Shown one piece after another: positions 6,874-15,873 of a stretch of 64,000 bases of DNA. Where the stretch lies: positions 3,038,001-3,102,000 of the forward strand of contig NZ_CP050831.1 of NCBI RefSeq assembly GCF_012113595.1, written 5' to 3'. Within the stretch, counting starts at the first letter, position 1. Each line of letters opens with the position of its first letter. Below the pieces are notes generated by a model, which was not told the DNA's origin, did not search any database, and saw only the letters and a program-made list of their open reading frames with translations. A program made the translations under genes and the position numbers. Source of the stretch: Bacteroides faecium (GTDB lineage: Bacteria; Bacteroidota; Bacteroidia; Bacteroidales; Bacteroidaceae).

Positions 6874-8550
6874 TTACCTCTTCGTAATGCGGAACCAATC
6901 CACGTCTGCCCAACCGCCGTCATTCGTTTTAATAGCCGGACGCGTGCAGAACATACCAACTTTAGCGCCAATCCATTGTCCTTCTCTTGCCTGGAAAGGA
7001 GCACCGAGTGATTCGAATTTCTTTCCGTCAAGACTATAACTGAAATTACACATTACAATAAGGTCGTGTCCGCCTTCGCTGGCTTTGATTTTCTTTCCGT
7101 CACAACTGAAACGTACTTTCAGATAAACCGTGTTCTGGGAAAGGTCAACGGCAGCTTTCACTTCTTCCGGTTTTCCCTTGTCCGCCCTTTTACACTCTAC
7201 TTGCGACAAAACAAGCCCTTTGTCTGTATTTTCTAAAACCAGTCCGGCATAATCCCTGCCCATAACGACCAGTCCGGTTCGCTCGCCTTTATTCTTTTGA
7301 TTAGGAGTGAACGTGAGTTTCATTGTTGCGGTGAAATTGTCGGAAGGAGTTTTCTGTAATAAGAGGTTAGCTACATCCCACAGGTTCTTATAATCTTCTA
7401 CCACCGGATAAGAGTATAATCTGACATAACTCTTGTCTCCTGCATAATATGCCCATTTTTCATTAATGTTGGCGTGCCATTGCCACTGTGGGGACAACGT
7501 GTAGCCGTCGAATTCATCGCTTTCCTGCGGAGTACAGATAGGATATGTTTTACCTACATTCGGTTTCTTGTAAGTCAATACAGGTTCACCGCAGCCGTCA
7601 CCGTCTTTATCAATGCCGATAACGGGCCAGTCGTTCACCCATTTCATCGGTTGCAAGTGCATGATACGGCCGTAAGCGCCTACATCTTGAAAGTGAAGGA
7701 ACCAGTCTTCGCCCGTAGGAGTGTCTACCCATGCTCCCTGATGGGGACCGTTGACGGGAGAGTTGCCTTGTGCGAGTACAGTTTTCCATTCGTAAGGGCC
7801 GTAAATGTTCTTGGAACGTAAAACCACCTGCCAGCCAGTCGGTACACCACCTGCCGGATGGAAAATATAGTAATAGTCATTTCTCTTATACATTTTGGGG
7901 CCTTCGCAAGTCTGATGCGCTTCGTGACCGTCGAATATGATACGTGAAGGAGTGATAGCTTTCGTAGCCTCTGCGTTCAGTTCGCAGATGGTGATTACAC
8001 TTTTCAGTCCGGCACGGCTTCCTGCGTATGCGTGTACCATATATACTTTTCCGTCCTCATCCCAAAACGGACAGGTGTCGATGATTCCTTTTCCGGCTTT
8101 AACCAAGACTGGTTCGCTCCACGGCCCTTTCGGGTCTTTGGCTTTCACCATGAAAGCTCCCTGGTCGGGGTCACCCCAAAAGATATAGAATTCACCGTCG
8201 TGATGGCGGATGGCGGGAGCCCATACACGATTACCGTGTTCCGGGCGTTCCGGCGTTTCGATAGGAGTGAGGGCGTTAGGCACTGCCGCGCCGATAATCG
8301 TCCAGTTCACCAAATCTTTGGAATGTAGTATCTGTAATCCCGGCAGACAGTTGAAACTGGATGAAGTCATATAGAAATCATCACCCACGCGGCAAGCGTC
8401 GGGGTCGGAGTAGTCGGCATAAAGAACCGGATTTTTGTATTTGCCGTTTCCGAGGTCGGAAACCCATACTTCGGATACATAGTTATTCTGTGCCAATGCC
8501 GGAAAGGCAGTCAGCAGGCAGAGAACTAAAGTCTGTGTCAATCGTTTCAT
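6874..8550 (-). CDS. Glycoside hydrolase family 43 (arabinofuranosidase/xylosidase type)
   Basis: Secreted 558-residue enzyme with a signal peptide at 1-20. The five-bladed propeller (about 35-335) shows the three acidic residues of clan GH-F: D49 in YSDPD (base), D158 in GIIDTCPF (pKa modulator) and E216 in TCEGPKMY (acid). The C-terminal 200 residues form the beta-sandwich often attached to GH43 xylosidases. It probably removes arabinose or xylose side chains from pectic or xylan polymers. It is the third of three minus-strand cell-wall genes (GH28, DUF4861, GH43), has its own -7 box and is followed by a terminator. Confidence 0.85.
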   Translation of the reverse strand: MKRLTQTLVLCLLTAFPALAQNNYVSEVWVSDLGNGKYKNPVLYADYSDPDACRVGDDFYMTSSSFNCLPGLQILHSKDLVNWTIIGAAVPNALTPIETPERPEHGNRVWAPAIRHHDGEFYIFWGDPDQGAFMVKAKDPKGPWSEPVLVKAGKGIIDTCPFWDEDGKVYMVHAYAGSRAGLKSVITICELNAEATKAITPSRIIFDGHEAHQTCEGPKMYKRNDYYYIFHPAGGVPTGWQVVLRSKNIYGPYEWKTVLAQGNSPVNGPHQGAWVDTPTGEDWFLHFQDVGAYGRIMHLQPMKWVNDWPVIGIDKDGDGCGEPVLTYKKPNVGKTYPICTPQESDEFDGYTLSPQWQWHANINEKWAYYAGDKSYVRLYSYPVVEDYKNLWDVANLLLQKTPSDNFTATMKLTFTPNQKNKGERTGLVVMGRDYAGLVLENTDKGLVLSQVECKRADKGKPEEVKAAVDLSQNTVYLKVRFSCDGKKIKASEGGHDLIVMCNFSYSLDGKKFESLGAPFQAREGQWIGAKVGMFCTRPAIKTNDGGWADVDWFRITKR

Positions 8551-8606
8551 GATATAGGTCGATTAATAGTTTTATATAAATGATTCGTTGGCTTGTCTTA
8601 CGATGG

Positions 8607-8614
8607 CAAAGGTA
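8607..8614 (-). promoter_or_regulatory. -7 box TACCTTTG for the GH43 gene
   Basis: Minus-strand TACCTTTG, 57 bases before the start codon, immediately after the terminator of the upstream DUF4861 gene. Confidence 0.6.
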
Positions 8615-8615
8615 G

Positions 8616-8656
8616 AAAAAAAGACTCTGCACAGGGAGTAATAATTGTGCAGAGTC
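8616..8656 (-). terminator. Terminator after the DUF4861 gene
   Basis: Perfect 10-bp stem GACTCTGCAC (8623-8632) with GTGCAGAGTC (8647-8656). Read on the minus strand it is followed by seven T residues (8622 to 8616). Confidence 0.85.
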
Positions 8657-8734
8657 GTATAAAAATTGGTAGAAACCTCGTAATTTTTGTTTAGTTGTAT
8701 TTGTATTCTACCTTATTTAGTGGTGTGGTTATCT

Positions 8735-9976
8735 TTATTTGGCAGCGTGGTTGTCTTTTACTTTCACTGTCACAGGATGAGCCAGTTCTTCTTTCCATTC
8801 GCGAAGATATGCGAACCATGCTTCCGGTGTCTTATATCCGAAGGTTTCCTTCATGGAAGTGAAAGTCGTATGATATTGGAAGTAATTGTTTCCCGGAGCG
8901 GTGATTGTATAGAGGAAGTTTGCCTTGTCTTTTTCCTCAGATTTCACATAACGCTGAGGGATACAAGTTCCCAACCCTACGGTTTCTTTTGCGTACTTCA
9001 CCGTGTCGTTTACAGGCCAGTCCGTACCCCAGCTTCCTACCAAGCCTTTATGGTCGGAGAATGATTTGGAAGCACCTACAATATCCTGTACCCCTGTGCA
9101 GAAAATCTCTTTATCGAGCGGCTCGTCGAAGAATGTTTCGATGTGAAGGTCACGATGTCCGGCATAAAGCGTGTAACGCGTCATCATATCGAGTTCTGCA
9201 CCCTGATACTGCCATCCGGTTACTTCAATTTCAGCAATCGCACGCACCGGCCCGTAAGAGATGATACGTTCCGTACGGGTTTCTACCGGGGTGATATGGG
9301 TTGCTTTCTGTCCGTCCCAACCTTTCAACGCACCCGGGCCGCAACTGTCGAACACACGAAGCACATCGTCACCAAATCCTTTGGCTAACTGTGCATCCGT
9401 AGGATAGAACTGCGATTCTTTGATTTCCAACCCTTTATTGAATTTACCGTAAATATCAGGTGTCTGTTTCTCATTGAAGTAGAGACGATAACCTACCAGT
9501 TCCGATTCCAAAACCGGACCGTGAGGACGTACCATGCTGTATATATTACTGGTTCCGGGAACGGTAATTGCCTGTACACGTTGATGTTTTCCTTTTCGGA
9601 AATCAGCAATGAACATATCGGCATATACCCGTTCAGGATAAGTCTTTGTACTCTTTTCCGAAGAAAGCGTCACTTGGAAAGTCTTTTTGCCACGGGCGGG
9701 AAGATTGGTTACGAAGGCGAGTTCATCCATCTTTTTGTCCCTGTTCAAGTCGTCCAATTGACATGGTATCTCATTCGTCCCTTCCATGACAACGGCAGAC
9801 TTGATTTTGAAACCTGCGTGCAGTTCGTGTAGATTGATGACAACCGGAGCATCCGTTTTTGCCTGGTTCCAATTGTTGTGTACCTCTACTGTAATGGTCT
9901 TCTCCTGTTTCTGAGCCCAAGTCGGCAGGCTAAAACTTCCTAAAAGGAAAGCAAATATAAAAAGATTCTTCTTCAT
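8735..9976 (-). CDS. Secreted DUF4861-family protein
   Basis: A 413-residue protein with a signal peptide (1-21, ending TWAQ). The mature part begins with an Ig-like strand region (ITVEVHNNW, then APVVINLHEL) and continues with a large beta-rich domain. I recognise it as the DUF4861 family, which is found next to pectin-degrading enzymes in Bacteroides, often beside GH28 and GH43; no confirmed activity is known to me. Histidine, glutamate and aspartate in conserved-looking stretches (YAGHRDLHIETFFDEP) could serve carbohydrate binding or catalysis. It has its own -7 box and terminator, so it is co-regulated with its neighbours rather than co-transcribed. Confidence 0.75.
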   Translation of the reverse strand: MKKNLFIFAFLLGSFSLPTWAQKQEKTITVEVHNNWNQAKTDAPVVINLHELHAGFKIKSAVVMEGTNEIPCQLDDLNRDKKMDELAFVTNLPARGKKTFQVTLSSEKSTKTYPERVYADMFIADFRKGKHQRVQAITVPGTSNIYSMVRPHGPVLESELVGYRLYFNEKQTPDIYGKFNKGLEIKESQFYPTDAQLAKGFGDDVLRVFDSCGPGALKGWDGQKATHITPVETRTERIISYGPVRAIAEIEVTGWQYQGAELDMMTRYTLYAGHRDLHIETFFDEPLDKEIFCTGVQDIVGASKSFSDHKGLVGSWGTDWPVNDTVKYAKETVGLGTCIPQRYVKSEEKDKANFLYTITAPGNNYFQYHTTFTSMKETFGYKTPEAWFAYLREWKEELAHPVTVKVKDNHAAK

Positions 9977-10014
9977 GATTCTAAGACTGATATTATACGT
10001 CGTATTTCTCCCTG

Positions 10015-10022
10015 CAAAAGTA
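10015..10022 (-). promoter_or_regulatory. -7 box TACTTTTG for the DUF4861 gene
   Basis: Minus-strand TACTTTTG, 39 bases before the start codon, just beyond the GH28 terminator. Confidence 0.6.
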
Positions 10023-10026
10023 ACTG

Positions 10027-10070
10027 AAAAAAAAGCAGACTGTCTATCTTTTGAAGATAAAATAGTCTGC
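10027..10070 (-). terminator. Terminator after the GH28 gene
   Basis: Stem GCAGACT (10035-10041) with AGTCTGC (10064-10070) and further inner pairing (TATCTT with AAGATA); eight T residues follow on the minus strand (10034 to 10027). Confidence 0.85.
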
Positions 10071-10126
10071 TATTTGAGCTTTTTACTCTATATAATGATA
10101 TTGTGGTTTTCTTTTCTCACTGAACT

Positions 10127-11743
10127 TTATTTGAGACTTAAAATCTCGCCTTTTGCTCCTAATTCTTCATAAACCTTTCCATCTACGGTCAGGTTCTTTG
10201 CATTCTTGACATTCAGGATATTGTTGCCTTTTGAAGACTCTACATGAATATTCTCCAAAGTGACTCCGTCTACCTGGCTGATGACAACTCCATCCGTAGC
10301 TTCCGTCATCACAACGTTTTTAACGGTGATATTGCTAATCGGCATTTCCGGCAGACCGTTGAAGAACATCGCACGTCCCGAACCTCTGCACACAATATTT
10401 GAAATATGTATATTGCGGAACGCCGGAGTCTCTTCCGTTACCGGTGGGATGGCTGTTTTCATACGGTTCAGCAAATCTTCTTCCGATTCTTCACCTGCGC
10501 CTTTTCCACCATAGAAGAGGTCGAACAATAACGGTTCGTTCGGGATGTTAATCATATTGATGTTATTGATGTAGATGTTTTCCACTACACCGCCACGTCC
10601 GCGGGTACTCTTGAAGCGCAAGCCTACATCAGTCCCCATGAATGTACAATCTTCCACATAGATATTCTTCACGCCGCCGGACATTTCGCTGCCTACAACG
10701 AATCCGCCATGCCCGTGCAACACCGTATTATTCTTCACAATCACATTCTGGCAAGGTTCGCCGCGACGGCGACCGTCTTCGTCCTTACCCGATTTGATAC
10801 AGATGGCATCGTCTCCCGCATCAAACACACTGTTGATAATCAGCGCGTTCTTGCAAGATTCCAAGTCGATGGCATCACCATTCTGAGAATACCAGGGATT
10901 GATAACCATGATATTATTTACGGTGAAATCTTCGCAGGACAACGGGTGCAGACACCAGCTCGGAGAGTTTTTGAAAGTCACGCCTTCCAGCAATACTTTC
11001 TTGCTTTTTACGATACTGAGCAGCACCGGGCGCAGCCATGGACGGATTTCAGCCCATTCTTCATCCGTATTGATGCCTTCGGGCACGTTAAAGTCTTTAC
11101 AAGCCATAGCTCCTTTCAGCGAACCCGCTGTGGGATACCATATCTCTTGCTTCTCATCGAGAACACCGCCTGAATTTACTAATTTCTTCCATTGCGAAGC
11201 TGTCAGTTTCCCTTTTTTCACCGGACGCCATGCATCACCGTTTCCGTCGAATGTGCCGTATCCCGTGATAGCGATATTCTCCGCGTCGCGTGCCGAAATC
11301 GGTGACTGGCAACGACGGGTTTCGAGCCCTTCAAAAGAAGTGGCGATGATAGGATATGCTTCGAAATCTCCGGTGAAGAGCACCAGTGAGTTCTGCTCTG
11401 TATAAAGATTTACATTACTCAGCAGTTCGATGGGGCCTGTCAGCCAGATACCTTCCGGGATAATCACTTTCCCCCCGCCGTGTTGGTTCACGTCCTTGAT
11501 AGCATCGTTGATAGCTTTCGTATTCAGGAACAAGCCGTCCCCTTTGGCTCCGAAGTCTGCAATGCTTACCTCGTAGGCAGGGAAAGCCGGTTGTTGTACT
11601 TTCGGCATTTCGAAAGGTAAGTTCTGATAAATGGCATCGTCTATTGTGCTTTCGCTTACTGCCTTTTCGCCGGATTGGCATCCTGCGACGAACGGCAAAC
11701 AACATACGGTCATCCAGAGGAGTCTTTTTGTCAATGTGTTCAT
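10127..11743 (-). CDS. Glycoside hydrolase family 28 (polygalacturonase-like) lipoprotein
   Basis: A 538-residue beta-helix enzyme with a lipobox (FVAGC, C22), so it is probably membrane-anchored. All four GH28 signatures are present in order: NGDAID (288-293), GDD (310-312), GHGG (344-347) and RFK (376-378), giving the three catalytic aspartates, the histidine and the substrate-binding arginine and lysine. It should hydrolyse alpha-1,4-galacturonide linkages in homogalacturonan, rhamnogalacturonan or xylogalacturonan. It lies upstream of the DUF4861 and GH43 genes, facing away from fabI. A -7 box about 200 bases upstream leaves a long leader that contains a GC-rich hairpin. Confidence 0.9.
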   Translation of the reverse strand: MNTLTKRLLWMTVCCLPFVAGCQSGEKAVSESTIDDAIYQNLPFEMPKVQQPAFPAYEVSIADFGAKGDGLFLNTKAINDAIKDVNQHGGGKVIIPEGIWLTGPIELLSNVNLYTEQNSLVLFTGDFEAYPIIATSFEGLETRRCQSPISARDAENIAITGYGTFDGNGDAWRPVKKGKLTASQWKKLVNSGGVLDEKQEIWYPTAGSLKGAMACKDFNVPEGINTDEEWAEIRPWLRPVLLSIVKSKKVLLEGVTFKNSPSWCLHPLSCEDFTVNNIMVINPWYSQNGDAIDLESCKNALIINSVFDAGDDAICIKSGKDEDGRRRGEPCQNVIVKNNTVLHGHGGFVVGSEMSGGVKNIYVEDCTFMGTDVGLRFKSTRGRGGVVENIYINNINMINIPNEPLLFDLFYGGKGAGEESEEDLLNRMKTAIPPVTEETPAFRNIHISNIVCRGSGRAMFFNGLPEMPISNITVKNVVMTEATDGVVISQVDGVTLENIHVESSKGNNILNVKNAKNLTVDGKVYEELGAKGEILSLK

Positions 11744-11827
11744 TTAGTAATCTAATTTTCTATAGGGTTATACATTTATTGTTTTCAATGGTATTTCGTG
11801 GATATTAATGAGGGTGTCTTTCATAAT

Positions 11828-11883
11828 TCTTATGTCCTTCCGCAGGCTATCTGTCGCAGGCGGCCTGCAGGAGAGGAATAAGA
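11828..11883 (-). repeat. GC-rich hairpin in the GH28 leader
   Basis: TCTTAT...CCGCAGGC (11828-11847) pairs imperfectly with GCCTGC...ATAAGA (11863-11883), about 20 bp with a 15-base loop. The region between GH28 and fabI is otherwise AT-rich. If transcription starts at the -7 box at 11951-11958, the hairpin is in the 5' leader of the GH28 mRNA. The rest of this 353-bp gap holds only the two divergent promoters. Confidence 0.6.
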
Positions 11884-11950
11884 CGAATTCATGTTAACCT
11901 AATTCTAACCTTAAATAAATATTATGAAAAAACCTCTTAATTATCGAATG

Positions 11951-11958
11951 CAAAGATA
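11951..11958 (-). promoter_or_regulatory. -7 box TATCTTTG for the GH28 gene
   Basis: Minus-strand TATCTTTG about 208 bases before the start codon; predicts a leader of about 200 nt. Confidence 0.5.
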
Positions 11959-12064
11959 GGAGCGAACCCCCAAAGGGATGTGGACTAATTGATAGAATAC
12001 GTGTATTTTTTGTCATTTCTGTCTATTATTTGCACACTTCTCATGATTTTATGCAGAAAGATGC

Positions 12065-12072
12065 TATCTTTG
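12065..12072 (+). promoter_or_regulatory. -7 box TATCTTTG for fabI
   Basis: TATCTTTG, 24 bases before the fabI start codon; no TTTG at standard distance upstream. Confidence 0.65.
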
Positions 12073-12096
12073 CACAAAATTTAACTATTAAAAGAT

Positions 12097-12954
12097 ATGA
12101 GTTACAACTTGTTGAAAGGAAAAAGAGGTATTATCTTCGGTGCGTTGAATGACCAGTCCATTGCTTGGAAAGTGGCTGAACGTGCTGTAGAAGAAGGTGC
12201 GACTATTACATTATCAAATACTCCGATGGCTATCCGTATGGGTGAAGTCGATGCTTTGGCCGAAAAACTGAATTGCCAGATTGTTCCGGCAGACGCTACC
12301 AGCGTAGAGGACCTGATGAATGTATTCAAAACCTCAATGGATATACTGGGTGGACAAATAGACTTTGTGCTCCATTCTATCGGTATGTCTCCCAACGTGC
12401 GCAAGAAACGTACTTACGATGACCTTGACTATGGAATGTTGGATAAGACATTAGATATTTCGGCTGTTTCATTCCACAAAATGATTCAGTCTGCCAAGAA
12501 ACTGAATGCTATTGCAGATTACGGTTCAATCGTTGCATTGAGCTATGTCGCTGCTCAACGTACTTTCTACGGCTACAATGATATGGCGGATGCGAAGGCA
12601 TTGCTGGAATCTATTGCACGTAGCTTCGGTTATATCTACGGACGCGAACGTAGCGTACGTGTGAACACTATTTCACAATCACCTACATTTACAACAGCCG
12701 GTTCGGGTGTGAAGGGTATGGACAAACTGTTCGACTTCTCCAACCGTATGTCTCCGCTTGGAAACGCGACTGCCGACGAATGTGCCGATTATTGCATCGT
12801 GATGTTCTCCGACCTCACCCGCAAGGTGACCATGCAGAACCTCTTCCACGACGGCGGATTCTCCAGCGTAGGTATGAGTCTTCGTGCGATGGCTACTTAC
12901 GAGAAAGGACTCGATGAGTACATGGACGAAAATGGTAACATCATTTACGGTTAA
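12097..12954 (+). CDS. fabI: Enoyl-[acyl-carrier-protein] reductase FabI
   Basis: A 285-residue short-chain dehydrogenase-like enzyme that reduces the enoyl-ACP double bond with NADH in the last step of each fatty acid elongation cycle. The nucleotide-binding start (GIIFGALNDQSIAWK) is typical of FabI. The catalytic Y-x6-K is Y160 and K167, and the second tyrosine Y150 sits ten residues earlier, as in E. coli (Y146, Y156, K163). Length is slightly above the usual 260. It is first in a plus-strand group with a GldB-like lipoprotein 6 bases downstream and a methylase further on. Confidence 0.95.
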   Translation: MSYNLLKGKRGIIFGALNDQSIAWKVAERAVEEGATITLSNTPMAIRMGEVDALAEKLNCQIVPADATSVEDLMNVFKTSMDILGGQIDFVLHSIGMSPNVRKKRTYDDLDYGMLDKTLDISAVSFHKMIQSAKKLNAIADYGSIVALSYVAAQRTFYGYNDMADAKALLESIARSFGYIYGRERSVRVNTISQSPTFTTAGSGVKGMDKLFDFSNRMSPLGNATADECADYCIVMFSDLTRKVTMQNLFHDGGFSSVGMSLRAMATYEKGLDEYMDENGNIIYG

Positions 12955-12960
12955 TACATT

Positions 12961-13968
12961 ATGAAACTACAGATTTCTCTTCTTATAATAGTAATAAGTA
13001 TGCTTTTCACCTCCTGTGGGTTAAGCACAGGAAACGGTACGGAGCAGAAGGAAGAGGAGATTTCTGTTCTAAGATACGATAAGCTGTTGGGCGAATATGT
13101 TCGCTCCAACAGCTTTTCTGCTATGCAGAAGTTGACGATGGATTATCGTATGCCGACAAAGATTCTGATTGAAGATGTGTTGGCCATCGGTACGGTGAAG
13201 GATGATACTATCTCCCAACGGCTGCAAAAATTCTATTCGGATACGACACTGGTTCGTCTGATGGGGGACGTGGAAGCTAAATTCCCTAATTTGGATGAAG
13301 TGGAAAAGGGACTGACCAAGGGGTTCAAGAAACTGAAGAAGGAAGTTCCCGATACGAAAGTGCCGTTTATCTATTCGCAGGTATCTGCGTTCAACGAATC
13401 TATTATCCTGGTTGATTCCTTGCTCGGTATCAGCCTTGATAAATATATGGGAGAGGATTATCCTCTTTACAAGCGTTTTTATTACGATTACCAATGCCGC
13501 TCCATGCGTCCTGAGCGAATTGTGCCGGATTGTTTCGCTTTTTATCTTTTGAGCCGTTATGGTATGAATTACCATGAAGGGACTTGTCTTGTCGACCTGA
13601 TGATGCACTCCGGAAAAATCAATTATGTGGTGCAGAGCTTATTAGGATATAATAATATAGGTGAAGCGATGGGGTATTCGAAAGAAGAGAATGCCTGGTG
13701 CAAGGAAAATGAACAGGCGATTTGGGATTATATCTGCTCAAATGACCATTTGAACGCACGCGACCCGATGGTGTTTCGTTATTATATGAAACCTGCTCCG
13801 GCTGTTGAAATGTTAGGTAGCCAGGCTCCTGCATTGATAGGTACGTGGGTAGGCGCGAGAATCGTCGCTTCATATATGAAAAAGCATAAAGACATGAAGC
13901 TGAAAGACCTTCTGGAATTTACGGACTATCATACAATGCTGAGTGAATCCAACTATTTGGCTTCCTGA
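12961..13968 (+). CDS. GldB-like lipoprotein
   Basis: A 335-residue lipoprotein (MLFTSCG, lipidated cysteine about residue 19). Features such as GEDYPLYKRF, RPERIVPDCFAFYLL and the C-terminal TWVGARIVASYM match the GldB-related family of Bacteroidetes. GldB is needed for gliding in Flavobacterium, but Bacteroides do not glide, so the role here is unknown and probably concerns the cell envelope. It starts 6 bases after fabI and is likely in the same operon. Confidence 0.7.
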   Translation: MKLQISLLIIVISMLFTSCGLSTGNGTEQKEEEISVLRYDKLLGEYVRSNSFSAMQKLTMDYRMPTKILIEDVLAIGTVKDDTISQRLQKFYSDTTLVRLMGDVEAKFPNLDEVEKGLTKGFKKLKKEVPDTKVPFIYSQVSAFNESIILVDSLLGISLDKYMGEDYPLYKRFYYDYQCRSMRPERIVPDCFAFYLLSRYGMNYHEGTCLVDLMMHSGKINYVVQSLLGYNNIGEAMGYSKEENAWCKENEQAIWDYICSNDHLNARDPMVFRYYMKPAPAVEMLGSQAPALIGTWVGARIVASYMKKHKDMKLKDLLEFTDYHTMLSESNYLAS

Positions 13969-14022
13969 ATCGTTTCTCTTTCTTATTTCTCAATTTTTAA
14001 TTCTCAATTCTCAATTTAAAAA

Positions 14023-14727
14023 GTGGAAACTGCCCTTTATTTGTTGCCCGTGACTTTGGGTGATACGTCTGTTGAAAAGGTATTGCCTTCTTATAATAAG
14101 GAGATTATCTCCGGTATCCGTTATTTTATTGTCGAAGATGTCCGTTCAGCCCGCCGCTTCCTGAAGAAGGTGGACAGGGAGATTGATATTGATGCGCTGA
14201 CGTTCTATCCGTTGAACAAGCATACTTCGCCCGAAGATATTTCCGGTTATCTGAAACCTTTGGTGAATGGTGCTTCTATGGGAGTTATATCCGAAGCGGG
14301 TTGTCCGGCTGTTGCCGATCCGGGTGCGGATGTAGTGGCTATTGCGCAGCGCAAAAAGCTGAAGGTGGTTCCGTTGGTCGGACCCTCTTCTATTATTCTT
14401 TCCGTGATGGGCTCGGGCTTTAATGGTCAGAGTTTCGCGTTTCACGGTTATCTGCCGATTGAACCGGGAGAACGTGGTAAGAAGTTAAAGGCATTGGAAC
14501 AGCGTGTGTATGCCGAGAATCAGACGCAACTCTTTATAGAGACACCTTACCGGAATCATAAAATGGTGGAAGATATCCTACAGAGCTGTCGTCCGCAGAC
14601 AAAGCTGTGTATTGCTGCCAATATCACTTGCGAAGGAGAATATATACAGACGCGTACGGTGAAAGACTGGAAAGGACACGTGCCCGATTTGTCTAAGATT
14701 CCTTGTATTTTTCTCTTATACAAATAA
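14023..14727 (+). CDS. RsmI-like SAM-dependent methyltransferase (tetrapyrrole methylase family)
   Basis: A 234-residue protein starting at GTG; an in-frame TAA six bases upstream excludes any earlier start. It has the tetrapyrrole methylase features SEAGCPAVADPG (about 91-102) and VVPLVGPSSI (about 115-124), which form the SAM pocket, as in RsmI, the enzyme that methylates the ribose of C1402 in 16S rRNA. This shorter Bacteroides form lacks the C-terminal region of E. coli RsmI, and its N-terminus (LYLLPVTLGD) differs from the usual LYVVATPIGN, so the exact substrate is uncertain. Its 3' end overlaps the convergent next gene by 35 bp. Confidence 0.75.
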   Translation: METALYLLPVTLGDTSVEKVLPSYNKEIISGIRYFIVEDVRSARRFLKKVDREIDIDALTFYPLNKHTSPEDISGYLKPLVNGASMGVISEAGCPAVADPGADVVAIAQRKKLKVVPLVGPSSIILSVMGSGFNGQSFAFHGYLPIEPGERGKKLKALEQRVYAENQTQLFIETPYRNHKMVEDILQSCRPQTKLCIAANITCEGEYIQTRTVKDWKGHVPDLSKIPCIFLLYK

Positions 14728-15811
14728 CATTTTTCAGATGTTCGTATTCGTCTTCAAAGCAACTGCTGAAGAAGTTTTTGCCTAAGTTCTCCTCTATCTG
14801 CTTGAAATTCCACAACTTGCTGTTCTTAAAACGGGGCGTACAGAGAACGGAATCGTCGTCCAGATCGACTATGAACAAGTAGATAAGGCGGTTCGTCACT
14901 TCGTTTTCGAAGTGATAGGCGATGTTGAACTCCGGTTTTATGTCTTCGACATGGGGGAGTGCGTTGTTCATCAGACGGGTAGCGCCTGCTGTCAGGGATT
15001 CTCCGTAACGGAGATAACATTCCATTGGAATATCCACCTTATTCTTGTCCAGGATGGCTGTTGACGGTCTGTCACAAAGGAATAACATACCGTGTGTAGA
15101 CACGGCGATTCTTATCACCGGATTGATATAGGCATTCTTGTAATTGATTGCTTCAATGGCAGGTGTTTTTCCAATCACATCTCCTTTGGTATTGACGATC
15201 GGCACGTATTCCGTGTGAGACATCAGGTGATTAAAGAAACGGATAGCAATCTGATTGAACAGGATGCTTAGTATAAAGATAGCAGGGGGCAGTATCTTAT
15301 AGAGAATAAGCACGCTTGTCTGTCCCAGCGGGTCTTGGAAGACAACAACGATGCTGATAATGATAAAATGCAGTACGCCGAAGATTAAAGCGATGCGTGC
15401 CGATACGATGGCAGCTTCCGCTCCTTGTGCGTACAGGCGTTTGTTACAGGAACCTATCTGCTTCAGGAAGTGGTTGATAAACCTTTTCTTGTGCATATAA
15501 AGTATCAGCATGGGAATGAGGATGCTGACTTCCAATGTAATGGGAAGTGCGCCAGCCGGAACATAATCACCGGGAATAAGTGCGGCTAATGATACTAGTG
15601 CCAGTATTCCGGTCGCAATATATAGGATAAAGTTAGGAATTAGTATTCCCTTTCGTTGGTGGGAAAGATATATACCTACGATACCTATACCTGTACCGAT
15701 ATAAATGGCCGTGTCTTGCGTTATAAGTTCACACAATAAAATGGAAATAATAACGGGGATAAATCCCAGTGACATGTTGAATGCGGAAGAAAGTATTCCT
15801 TTATGATCCAT
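14693..15811 (-). CDS. Multi-span membrane protein with a degenerate Nudix-like C-terminal domain
   Basis: The first 200 of 372 residues form about six to eight hydrophobic segments, the C-terminal 160 a soluble domain. That domain reads like the IPP isomerase branch of the Nudix fold: VNTKGDVIGKT, then INPVIRIAV, FLCDRP, GESLTAGATRLMNNAL, W-F-KQIEENLG and FEDEYEHL. The Nudix box GX5EX7REUXEEXGU is not preserved, since the expected REUXEE stretch is TRLMNN, so hydrolysis is unlikely. I do not know a function. It overlaps the methylase gene tail-to-tail by 35 bp and stands 62 bases before lipA's stop-side in the opposite-facing gap. Confidence 0.6.
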   Translation of the reverse strand: MDHKGILSSAFNMSLGFIPVIISILLCELITQDTAIYIGTGIGIVGIYLSHQRKGILIPNFILYIATGILALVSLAALIPGDYVPAGALPITLEVSILIPMLILYMHKKRFINHFLKQIGSCNKRLYAQGAEAAIVSARIALIFGVLHFIIISIVVVFQDPLGQTSVLILYKILPPAIFILSILFNQIAIRFFNHLMSHTEYVPIVNTKGDVIGKTPAIEAINYKNAYINPVIRIAVSTHGMLFLCDRPSTAILDKNKVDIPMECYLRYGESLTAGATRLMNNALPHVEDIKPEFNIAYHFENEVTNRLIYLFIVDLDDDSVLCTPRFKNSKLWNFKQIEENLGKNFFSSCFEDEYEHLKNVICIREKYKES

Positions 15812-15873
15812 CTCTACTTTATGTTTATTTGTCGGTTCTACTTATAAAACAAATAGTGTCTGTGTTTTGTTTG

